A stretch of DNA of 40,950 nt from Acidobacteriota bacterium (lineage in GTDB: Bacteria; Acidobacteriota; Vicinamibacteria; Vicinamibacterales; SCN-69-37): NCBI GenBank assembly GCA_013203475.1, contig JABMNV010000012.1, forward strand, positions 1-40,950, in the 5' to 3' direction. Positions 18,562 through 27,340 of the stretch are shown piece after piece; the stretch's first letter is position 1; the number at the start of each line of letters is the position of its first letter. Under the pieces are notes generated by a model. It was given only the letters and a program-made list of their open reading frames with translations, was not told the origin of the DNA and ran no database searches. The position numbers were made by a program, and so were the translations under genes.

Positions 18562-19043
18562 TTTGCGCACGCGCGATTCGGCAAGCCGTCCAGGAGTTCG
18601 ACCCGACAATCGTCGTCACCGCGGTTCATCCCGTGGCTTCGCTGGCGGCCGAAGCACTCAGGGCTCGCAGTGCTGAGCTATTCGGTTCGGCGGCCGTGTT
18701 CATGGCCGTGGCAGGACTCTACGCGATTGGTAGACGGGCGGCCGATCAGCGACGCAAGGAGTGCGCCCTTCGCGTCGCGCTGGGCGCGGGCGCGACGGAT
18801 ATTGCTCAACTGTTGGGACGAGACACGCTTGTCTCGGCGGTCATTGGCCTCGTCATCGGCGTGCCACTCTCGCTAGCCGGCGGGTGCGGACTTCGTCATG
18901 TCTTGTTCGGTGTGTCTGCGACGCAACCTCTTGCACTGGCAGTCGGCGTCGGATCCCTGTTCGGCGCCGTCGTTATCGCGAGGGCGCGGCCCATCTGGCA
19001 CATGGCGCGGATTGCGCCTTCGGAAGTGCTCAGGGAGCAGTAG
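18562..19043 (+). pseudogene. C-terminal fragment of an ADOP/MacB-FtsX-type ABC permease
   Basis: AIRQAVQEFDPTIVVTAVHPVASLAAEALRARSAELFGSAAVFMAVAGLYAIGRRAADQRRKECALRVALGAGATDIAQLLGRDTL...PSEVLREQ; N-terminal half absent. Confidence 0.75.
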
Positions 19044-19098
19044 GCACTAGTCGGCTTCCGGCCAATCAACTTCTCCAGTCTTGGCTTCAGCGACACGT

Positions 19099-19341
19099 TC
19101 ATAGTTCTTCCCCCTTGGCGGGCTGGCCTCGGAGCAGGAACGTCTTTGGATACTGCCCTTCCCCGCAGATCTTGAAGGTGCCGAAATCCTTGTACCAAAG
19201 ACCATCCGGTGCGTCGGGTTCCGATTCCCTCCAGCGCTTTAACTGGAACAGATCCTCGGCAGAGATCCTACGCTCGCGGAGTCTCTCGAACAGGTGATCG
19301 CGAAGTGCCGGAGGAAGGTCGACCCACTGGATCTTCGGCAT
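19099..19341 (-). CDS. Small basic protein, candidate toxin partner of the upstream RHH-like protein
   Basis: MPKIQWVDLPPALRDHLFERLRERRISAEDLFQLKRWRESEPDAPDGLWYKDFGTFKICGEGQYPKTFLLRGQPAKGEEL; its start overlaps the upstream stop (TGATG). Confidence 0.65.
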   Translation of the reverse strand: MPKIQWVDLPPALRDHLFERLRERRISAEDLFQLKRWRESEPDAPDGLWYKDFGTFKICGEGQYPKTFLLRGQPAKGEEL

Positions 19342-19598
19342 CAGCTCCCGAACGTCATGCGGGCAAGTTCTTCCTTGAGGCGTGTCTGCTCGCCTGGATC
19401 GGTCGAGCGAGCGAGACGATCTGCGAATTCGAGGAAACGTTTTCGCTCCTGCTCCTGCGCATCCAGCCCCGACTCGATGAGATCGACGATGACTCGGCTC
19501 GTGCTCGTCCTGGTCGTGTTCGCGAGCGCTTTCACTCGGCGCGCGACTCGGGCAGGAAGGCTGACGGTTTGACGGACTGGTTTGGCCGTAGTCGGCAT
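19341..19598 (-). CDS. Ribbon-helix-helix-like (CopG/Arc-type) antitoxin candidate
   Basis: RQTVSLPARVARRVKALANTTRTSTSRVIVDLIESGLD is RHH-like; coupled to the next gene. Confidence 0.7.
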   Translation of the reverse strand: MPTTAKPVRQTVSLPARVARRVKALANTTRTSTSRVIVDLIESGLDAQEQERKRFLEFADRLARSTDPGEQTRLKEELARMTFGS

Positions 19599-19732
19599 AA
19601 CGTCAGATTACACCACTCTGCACCACATTGCACCACAACGCCGCTCATCGCTCGTCCGAGTGAGCCGTAACGAGAAGGCTGGATTGAGGTGGGTGGTGGC
19701 TCGAAGGGCAGGGCTATGTCGTGCTTGGCGCG

Positions 19733-19830
19733 ACGACGTCGCTGAGGGCATCGAGTTCCTCGCGAAGCCGTTCTCGCGCGTCTCGTTATTGACCCGGCTG
19801 GATGAAGTGCTGGGCCCGTCGCCGGGCTAG
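19733..19830 (+). pseudogene. C-terminal fragment of a response-regulator receiver domain
   Basis: DDVAEGIEFLAKPFSRVSLLTRLDEVLG, the K-P-F end of a REC domain. Confidence 0.6.
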
Positions 19831-19867
19831 GGGGCCTCTGCCGGAACGGTGACGCACTCGACGTCAG

Positions 19868-20187
19868 GACGGAGCGGGACTGGGCCTCTCGATCGCCAGG
19901 GCGCTTGTCAGGCTGCACGAGGGTACGTTGGCGGTGACCAGTGAGCCGGGCCAGGGCAGCACGTTTGTCGTGTCGCTGCCAGCGGCCGTCGAGCCCGTTC
20001 AGGGAAGGCACTGGGGGCCGTCTGGATCTCGCGGCGTGATCCTCGTGGCCGAAGACGACGATGATCTGCGGAACGTGCTGTCACGCGTGTTGTTGCGCGC
20101 GGGCTTCAGGGTGATTGCCGCACAGAACGGCGACGTCGCGCGGGCAGAAGATTCCCATTGTCGTCTACTCGGTCAGTGCCACTGGTG
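19868..20187 (+). pseudogene. Hybrid sensor histidine kinase fragment: HATPase C-terminus plus start of receiver domain, then decayed
   Basis: DGAGLGLSIARALVRLHEGTLAVTSEPGQGSTFVVSLP then GVILVAEDDDDLRNVLSRVLLRAGFRVIAAQNGDVA; a further REC-like piece KIPIVVYSVSA is in another frame. Confidence 0.72.
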
Positions 20188-20440
20188 AGGCCAAATACCG
20201 ACACGCTGGTCGGCGAACTTGTCCGCTTGATCGCCCGCGCCGGTCCACGAGGATGACGTCAATGGACCCAGAGAGTGGAATCGACTCGCGCGTGATCGAC
20301 GACCTGAGGGAACTCGGGGCAGACGTCGGTGATGGCGGTTTTTTGAGGCACTGGAAACACACGCGCGCCAGACGACCTTTGACGGCGCGGCCGCCTTGGC
20401 CAGACACGACGGTGACGCGACAGCGACTGAATGACCCAGC

Positions 20441-20518
20441 ACCGAGAAGGTGGAGGCGATCGTCGGCCTGTACCTGCATCCGCCCAACCGTGCGATCGTT
20501 CTGTGCGTGGATGCTTGA
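20441..20518 (+). pseudogene. IS630-family transposase internal fragment
   Basis: TEKVEAIVGLYLHPPNRAIVLCVDA*, matching the conserved pre-DDE VGLYLxPPxxAxVLCVDE stretch, truncated at the first Asp. Confidence 0.65.
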
Positions 20519-20538
20519 GACCCACAGCGCGCTACGCA

Positions 20539-21135
20539 CTAGCGGCCGCCCCCTCGAAGCGCGGCCAGTTCGCGATCAATCTGACTCTGAATCTGCTGTC
20601 TGCGGCGCTCATCCTTGGCTTCGTCGAGTTCCCGGTAGAGCTTGCGAATGCCCCACCACGCCGCGCTTTCGCCCAAGCCCCACGCCAGCACTTTGAGTGA
20701 TTCGCCAGCGCCCGGGTAGTACCTGAGTCTCGGAGTCACCATTCCCAGGAATTCCTGGTGGGTCATACTCGCCCCAGGCACCGGTCCTTTCCTGAGGTCG
20801 AAATTGACCGACAGTTCCTTGAACGACTTGCCCCGAGGTGCCGTGACCTCCGCATAAAACCGCACCCGTCCGTCGTCGATCCTGACGTGGACCTGAGTAC
20901 TGAGTCCCCCTTTGATGCGGCTCAGATCCACGGGCAGCGTGATACCCGCCTCCGGTGGGGTTCCGGCCTGGGCGGGTGGCCGACTGTTGGCCTGCGTGGT
21001 TTGGGGAGCGGAAATGGTGGGAGGGGCTATGGTCTGCGCCCGCGTCGGTGAACCCAACACTCCATCTCCAACCAGGAGGAGGATGAGTATGATTGGACAC
21101 CAGAGGGATTGAGTCGCCACAACGTTATGACGCAA
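20539..21135 (-). CDS. Hypothetical secreted protein
   Basis: Signal-like MRHNVVATQSLWCPIILILLLVGDGVLGSPTRAQ; no family recognised. Confidence 0.6.
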   Translation of the reverse strand: MRHNVVATQSLWCPIILILLLVGDGVLGSPTRAQTIAPPTISAPQTTQANSRPPAQAGTPPEAGITLPVDLSRIKGGLSTQVHVRIDDGRVRFYAEVTAPRGKSFKELSVNFDLRKGPVPGASMTHQEFLGMVTPRLRYYPGAGESLKVLAWGLGESAAWWGIRKLYRELDEAKDERRRQQIQSQIDRELAALRGGGR

Positions 21136-21195
21136 ACCGCCCTCCCATAGACTGTGTGAAGCAAGCCCGGTGCCACCCGCGGGATCGCTGAAACA

Positions 21196-21705
21196 CTAGG
21201 TCACCGGGTCGATCAGGCCTTCCAGCCCTGACCATGTGTCCCCATCCAGCACCACAAGTGTGTGTAAATACAACAGCACGGCATCCTCAGGGTATGCGGC
21301 CCTCAGTGCCGCGATGCCCTGGACGATCTTGGCCTTGTCAGGCGGCGGCAGCGCCTGGGCTTCGCTACCCTCCTCGGTTTCGGGCGTGTTTATCAGCCCG
21401 TCGTCGTGTTCAATGCCCAGCGCATCGAGAAAGACGGCCATCATCGGCCGCTCCGCCGTGAGGTGGTAGGCGATGAGCGCTCGCGAGGCGACGGCATCGG
21501 ACACATCGGGCATGCCGGCCAGCAGCTTGGCGCGGCGCTCGACTGGCAACCGCGGCACGCTTTTGGGCCTGAAGTTCATCTTTCGCGCGATCATCACGAT
21601 CACTTCCACATGCTGTTCCACGCCGTGTTCATCGGCCCAGAACGCACCAGCTGCCACCAATCGCTTTTCGGGCGGCAATTCTTTCCACATAACACTCGGA
21701 CGCAT
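21196..21705 (-). CDS. Hypothetical protein
   Basis: Continuous ORF MRPSVMWKELPPEKRLVAAGAFWADEHGVEQHVEVIVMIARKMNFRPKSV...; no family recognised. Confidence 0.6.
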   Translation of the reverse strand: MRPSVMWKELPPEKRLVAAGAFWADEHGVEQHVEVIVMIARKMNFRPKSVPRLPVERRAKLLAGMPDVSDAVASRALIAYHLTAERPMMAVFLDALGIEHDDGLINTPETEEGSEAQALPPPDKAKIVQGIAALRAAYPEDAVLLYLHTLVVLDGDTWSGLEGLIDPVT

Positions 21706-21825
21706 ATGCCGCGATTGTATCCTGCGTTCACCAACTCCGGCTCGGCCAGCCCCCAGAAGGTCTCCCAGCGCGGTCCAGACCACGCAGAGCGCTGCGGCCG
21801 AATCGTCTCCCAGATCGGGTCAGGC

Positions 21826-22694
21826 TCACACCCACGTCTTCAACAACGTCATCGCCGGTGCCACACGAATGCCTTCAGCCGTCTGGTAGTCCTTCGTGCC
21901 ATTCGCGTGAATCTGCCATGCTTCGCATTTGGGGAACTTGGCCTTGAGATAGCGCAACCCTGAATCAACGGCAGCGTCGTCAAGCTTGCACTGCACCATC
22001 AGCACCGGTGTTCGGCCGTTGACGACGACGAAGTCGACCTCGCGGCGGTCGTGATCGCGGAAGAAGCGGAGGTCGAGATCGAGGCCTTCCGAGTCCTGGC
22101 GAAAGTGGACCCATTTCAGCAGATGTGATGCCACGAGGTTCTCAAAGCGCACACCCGGGTTCGACACCAGCGTCCAATCCCAGTGGTAGTGCTTCTGCTC
22201 CTTCTTGACGGCGCGAATGCGCGGAGCGCCAAAGGGCGACAGGCGGAAGATCGCGTAGAGCCGTTCGAGGATATCGAGCCAATTGGCCACCGTCTTGTGG
22301 GCGACCTGGAGATCTTCGCGGACGGCGTTGATTGACAGCGGCGACCCCACAAGACCGGGCAGGCGCAGCATCAGCAATTCGAGGTGGCCAAGGTCGTTGA
22401 CGCGTTCGAGACTTGCCACATCCTCCCGAATGAGGCGGGTGCGATAGTCGCGCGACCAGCGTCTGGCTTCAACATCAGGCCCGCCCAGGAACGGCTCGGG
22501 GAATCCGACAAGGGTCAGCAGGTCATTCAATTCCGCTGCGGACCTCAGACGCAACTCGGCCACCGACAACGGGTGGAGCCGCAACAAGTGATACCGGCCC
22601 TGCAGCGAGTCGCCGCCAAACCGATAGAAGTCGAGCCGGCCACTGCCGGTGAATTGCGCCACTGGCGGTACTTGTGCGACTCGTCGAAGATCCA
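21826..22694 (-). pseudogene. DUF4143-type AAA ATPase, N-terminus lost and frame disrupted near Walker B
   Basis: GSGRLDFYRFGGDSLQGRYHLLRLHPLSVAEL...REVDFVVVNGRTPVLMVQCKL. Walker-B-like WIFDESHKYRQWRN lies in a different frame at 22656-22694; no Walker A found. Confidence 0.75.
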
Positions 22695-22718
22695 GAGGTT
22701 GGACTATTTTCTACTGCT

Positions 22719-22746
22719 GTCAAAAATACACGTGAGTATTTTCGAC
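22719..22746. promoter_or_regulatory. Inverted repeat upstream of the TA operon (operator candidate)
   Basis: GTCAAAAATAC-ACGTGA-GTATTTTCGAC, 10/11 bp match between arms. Confidence 0.5.
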
Positions 22747-22767
22747 CCCAATCAGGCGCGTGTCTGA

Positions 22768-22787
22768 TGTGCTACATTGTGCTACAT
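22768..22787 (+). promoter_or_regulatory. Perfect 2 x 10-bp direct repeat TGTGCTACAT at the antitoxin start (operator candidate)
   Basis: TGTGCTACATTGTGCTACAT; its last two bases are the first two of the ATG at 22786. Confidence 0.6.
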
Positions 22788-23061
22788 GAGTACTGTCGGC
22801 GTCCGGGAGCTGCGGCAAAACCTGAGTGTGTATCTGGATCGGGTCAAGAAGGGCGAAGCCCTGACGGTAACTGAGCGAGGCCAGGTCGTCGCGATGCTCC
22901 GGCCACCGGATGTGACCGGTAACCCCATCGAGCGCCTGGTTGCTGAAGGTGTAGCGCGCCGAGCGACTCGATCCGTGGACGGCCTTCCCAGACCGTTGCG
23001 GGTCAAGCTGGTTCGGCCGCTGTCCGAAATGCTCGATGAGCAGCGGGACGATCGATGGTGA
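22786..23061 (+). CDS. Phd/YefM-family type II antitoxin
   Basis: MSTVGVRELRQNLSVYLDRVKKGEALTVTERGQVVAMLRP. Confidence 0.88.
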   Translation: MSTVGVRELRQNLSVYLDRVKKGEALTVTERGQVVAMLRPPDVTGNPIERLVAEGVARRATRSVDGLPRPLRVKLVRPLSEMLDEQRDDRW

Positions 23062-23474
23062 TCGCACCGTATGCCTACGTCGACACCTCAGCGCTTGTGA
23101 AATTGGTCGTCGCCGAATCCGAGACAGTCGCGCTTGAACACCATCTGGCCCATCGCGCCGGCCTTCTCTGCTCTGCCCTGGGTGCGACCGAACTCATCCG
23201 TGCCTGCCGCCGGTCGCTCACCAAGAAACAACTCGCCCACGTGGGCGACGTGCTTGAGGCCATCGTCCTGATTGACGTGACGCCCGCGATCCTGGAGGCC
23301 GCCGCCGGCCTGACGCCTAAGGAGCTTCGAACGCTGGATGCGATTCATCTGGCGACCGCCCTGGCCGTGAACGACTCCTCCATGGACATGATCACCTACG
23401 ATCTGACGCTGGCTCAATCGGCCAAGGCGCACGGCTTCGTCGTTCACAGCCCAGGCAGTGCGACGCCGAGGTAG
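23055..23474 (+). CDS. PIN-domain toxin (VapC-like)
   Basis: AYVDTSALVKLVVAESET...LRTLDAIHLATALAV...MITYDLTLAQSAKAHGF; overlaps the antitoxin by 7 bp. Confidence 0.88.
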   Translation: MVIAPYAYVDTSALVKLVVAESETVALEHHLAHRAGLLCSALGATELIRACRRSLTKKQLAHVGDVLEAIVLIDVTPAILEAAAGLTPKELRTLDAIHLATALAVNDSSMDMITYDLTLAQSAKAHGFVVHSPGSATPR

Positions 23475-23604
23475 CGCAGCAGGGAAGAAAGCGTCCGCGC
23501 ACTTCGTCGAACTCCCAGTAACACACAACCACTGGGAAAACCTCTATGAAAAAGCACGCGTTTGTCGCACTTGCGCTACTGGGCGTGGACGTCTTCTCTT
23601 GCGG

Positions 23605-23897
23605 ATGACGACGTGCTGCTCGCGACTGGCGACTTGCGGTGGGAACCCGGCGAACGGCTGGCCTCTTCGGGCGTGCCGACGACAGTCAGTGCCAACCTCG
23701 TTGAGGAGGCTGACTTTGCGGTGGGGGTGTTCGCGCTCAGGGTCGAGTCGTATGAGGCCGCGATGGCGATCGCACGTCGCTGTCCACATCTTCGCTACGG
23801 CGGCTCGGTCTCCGTCCGTCGCGTGGGCAGTGGATTCGTGACCGTTCCTGGCCAGAGCGACTGGCAGGTCTCGGGGGCGTCGCTGCCGATCGGATGA
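23605..23897 (+). pseudogene. YCII-related domain fragment
   Basis: FAVGVFALRVESYEAAMAIARRCPHLRYGGSVSVRRVGSG resembles the YCII C-terminus; no clean start, and upstream sequence is in another frame. Confidence 0.5.
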
Positions 23898-23910
23898 CAG
23901 AGCCGGGACC

Positions 23911-24126
23911 CTAGCTCGCCGCCCGCAGTGAGGTCAGGATCTCGTCGTGCTGCGGGAAGCGTCCCACCTTCTTCTTCGAGAAGACGACCCGGCCCTCGAG
24001 CGCGACCTCAAAGATCCCGCCGCAGCCCTGCCATTTGGTGCGCCGGAACTCTTTGACAGGACCAATCGTCTGAGCATATGTTGCCACAACACATATGGCC
24101 TGGACACCAACTGACACTGACCTCAA
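23911..24126 (-). pseudogene. SelT/SelW/SelH (Rdx) family protein lacking the N-terminal CxxC region
   Basis: GCGGIFEVALEGRVVFSKKKVGRFPQHDEILTSLRAAS matches the Rdx C-terminus; no CxxC/CxxU N-terminal motif. Confidence 0.6.
24078..24094. promoter_or_regulatory. PadR-type operator candidate (ATGT-N9-ACAT) reaching the padR start codon ATG (24095)
   Basis: CATATGTTGCCACAACACATATG: near-palindrome with ATGT/ACAT half sites ending at the start codon. Confidence 0.55.
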
Positions 24127-24439
24127 ACGTAGTAGCGCTACCTTGCTGGTGCTGGCCCTGGTCTCAGAAACCCCGCGTCACGGGTATGAGATAGGCAAGC
24201 TGATCACTGAGCGCTCGAAAGGCACCATCACATTCAACATGGCGTCGCTCTACCCGCTGCTGTACCGCATGGAACGACACGGCTGGATTACCGGCGAGTG
24301 GCGAGAGCGCCCGAAAGAACGTCGGCGGCGCTTCTACCGCATCACGCCTGAAGGCGAGCACGTGCTTGCCGGCCAACGGGGACTGTGGCGGGGCTTTGTC
24401 AGCGCGCTCGATCAGGTGGCTGGCCTGAAAGAGAGCTGA
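24095..24439 (+). CDS. PadR family transcriptional regulator (ADOP-linked)
   Basis: LVLALVSETPRHGYEIGKLITERSKGTITFNMASLYPLLYRMERHGWITGEW. Confidence 0.92.
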   Translation: MAWTPTDTDLKRSSATLLVLALVSETPRHGYEIGKLITERSKGTITFNMASLYPLLYRMERHGWITGEWRERPKERRRRFYRITPEGEHVLAGQRGLWRGFVSALDQVAGLKES

Positions 24440-24442
24440 GAG

Positions 24443-27125
24443 ATGGATTGGACTGCTCGCGTACGAGAACTCTTGCCCAAGGTCACCGGTGACTTTCGTC
24501 GCGATGCCGGGATTCAAGACGAACTGGCCGACCATTGCGTGGCCCGCGAAGAGGAGCTCCGCCAGAAGGGCATCCCGACCGCCGACGCTGTCAGGCAGGT
24601 ACAGACCGAACTCGATGCCACCGTTCGACGCCGGAACGCACTGGGCGCCGCTGCCGACCGTCAGCTCTGGGCTGCCCGCAGCTCGGCCTTGGGGTGGCTG
24701 ATCCAGTCGTGGCAGGATGTTCGTTACTCGATTCGTCTGCTGGCCCGTACCCCAGGCGCCACCCTCGCCGCAGTCGCCACGTTGGCCTTGACCATTGGTG
24801 CGACCACGGCCATCTTCAGCGTTGTCCAAGCCGTCTTGCTCCGGCCTCTTCCGTATCCTGACTCCGATCGACTCGTCCGCGTGTGGGAAGACTCTCCTCA
24901 GGGGCCGACCCGGAATGTCGTGTCGGCCGGCAACTACCTTGCGTGGTCGGAACGTGCAACGTCCCTCCAGTCGCTTGGGGCCTTTCGGTCTCAGTTCGAT
25001 ACGGCCCTGATTGAAGACGATGGCCCGCCAGAGAAAGTCAGCGGTGCGACGGTCAGTCCCTCAGTCGTTAATGTGCTTCGCGTGCGGCCCTTTCTGGGCG
25101 CCTGGTTTACACCTGGACCCGCGGCAGCCGGCCAGCCGACCGACGTCGTCATCAGTGCCAGTTTCTGGCAGCGTCGGTTTGGCGGCGATCCCGCGATTAT
25201 CGGCCGCGTACTCAACTTCGAGGGTGGCCGGGTGACCGTCACCGGCGTCGCTCCGGCCGGTTTCGCGTTTCCCTCGCCCGCGCTCGACGTGTGGTACGCC
25301 GAGCGTTTCAGCACCCTAGATCGCGATTCGTTTCGTTCTCACAACTACAACGTCATCGCACGTCTCGCCCCCGGCGTCAGTCTTGAGCAGGCCCAGGCAG
25401 AGATGACGACGCTCGCATCAGGGCTCGCGTTGGAGCAACCGGCGGATATGGCTGGCTGGGACGTGAACGTTGTGCCGGCCCACGCCGATGACGTGCGCGA
25501 GGTCAGACCGTTGCTTCTTGTCCTGATGGGTGTTGTGGCTGTTGTGTTACTGATTGCCTGCGCCAACCTGGCGACGCTCCAACTCGCGCGCGCCAGCCGT
25601 CGTCGTCTCGAAATGTCCGTTCGATCCGCGATCGGTGCCGGATGGGCGCGTCTGGTTCGCCAACTTCTCGTCGAGAGCGTGGTCGTCGCTCTGGCGGGCG
25701 GTCTGGTCGGTCTCGTCATCCTGGCGTCCAGCCTGCAGGCCCTGATCCTTGCTGCGCCTTCCGACATTCCATTCCTCGACACCGTCCGAATAGACGGTGC
25801 CGTTTTCGGCTTCACGATGGCGATCACCATGGCTTGTGCCCTGATGGTTGGCCTGTTGCCGGCGTTGTCAATTTCGCGTGCCGATTCTCGCTCGCTGCTC
25901 CAGACGTCGCGCGGGACCGTCGGTCGATCAGAAACACGACTGCGCCACGGTCTGGTCGCCGCCCAGATCGGTCTGGCCCTGGTCCTGCTCGTGTCGGCTG
26001 GACTCCTGACCCGGAGCTTCTGGAACCTGCAGGCTGTTGACCATGGATTCGATCCGAGCCACTTGCTGACGGTTTCTCTCGACTTGCCTGGATCACGTTA
26101 TCCGGACGCCGACGCCCAGGTGGCGTTCTACGAGAGCCTCGGCGAGCGACTGCAGGCACTGCCGGGAGTGGTCGCCGCCGCCGGAACGACGGCGACGCCA
26201 GGACGCGGCGCAGGAATGACGTTCAGCTTCGCCATCGAAGGTCGCCCGGCCACTAACTCCAGTGGTCGCGAGGACCCGGCACCCCTGCAGGGCATCACGC
26301 CAGGCTTCTTTGACACCATGCGCATCCCCCTGATCGAAGGCCGCACGATTGCGATGACCGACCGGTCCGACACTCCGATGGTGGTGGCGATCAACGAGAC
26401 GCTCGCACATCGGCTACTGGCCCGACGGAGGGGCCGTCGGCGCCCGCATCCAGTTTCGCGAGAACCAGCCGTTTTACGAAATCGTCGGCGTCGTCGGTGA
26501 CACCCACGATGAAGGCCTGGCAGCACCACCACCTCCAGCCCTCTACGTATCGCTGGCGCAACGCAATCCGAGTTGGAGTTGGATGAGCTGGCAGAATCTG
26601 GTCATTCGTAAGGCCGACGACCCGATGCGTGCGCTGCCCGCGGTGCGAGACTCGATCTGGCAGTTCGACAAGAGTCTGCCGTTGCTCCATGTGGCGACCA
26701 TGGCTGGTGCGTATGCCGAGAACGATTCCCGGCGCCGCTTCGCGACGCAGCTCTTTGGAGCGTTCGCGCTGTTGGCCCTCGGGCTGGGTGCGATCGGTGT
26801 CTTTGGTGTGCTGTCGTGTGCCATGGCAGAACGACGTCAGGAGATCGGCATTCGTCTGGCCCTGGGTGCTGAACCGGGGCGTGTCGCCAGGAACATGATC
26901 GGCACAGCGCTGTTGTGGGCCGCTGCTGGAACTATTGCCGGTGCCGCCGCCGCCCTGCTCGTGACCCGGTATCTTCAGACGCTGCTGTTCGATGTGTCGC
27001 CGACCGACCCAGTGACATTCGCGGCGATGGTGCTCCTGCTGTTGGGGGTCGCGGCCCTGGCCGCCTGGCTGCCAGCCCGTCGAGCGGCTCGCCTCAATCC
27101 CCTCAGCGCGTTGCGCGAGGGGTAG
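24443..27125 (+). pseudogene. ADOP-type ABC transporter permease (MacB/FtsX), single frameshift near 26414
   Basis: ORF 24443-26500 continues in the +1 frame as ...YWPDGGAVGARIQFRENQPFYEIVGVVGDTHDEGLA... into ORF 26583-27125 (...RRQEIGIRLALGAEPGRVARNMIG...NPLSALREG). Removing one base at about 26414 restores one frame. Confidence 0.85.
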
Positions 27126-27340
27126 TCCTGTTCTGCCAGCAGCGGCGTTCCCGACCATGACGATGGGAGAATTCCAGGCCCGCGCTGCTGTAGACCCGAC
27201 GTGTGCCACACGTTGGTTCTGACAGCAGACTCTCTCGTCACTCGCCACGCCGTCTGGCATTCAGCGGTTCGAGGCTCCGAATACCTCCGGCATTCTCGGT
27301 CGCCGCGCCTTTGAACGCGGGAGTTCTATACTGTGGGCAC

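Noticed and set aside
26865-26880. CTGGGTGCTGAACC resembling the heptamer in the ADOP gene
   Set aside because: Encodes the conserved LALGAEPG permease motif; explained by protein conservation.
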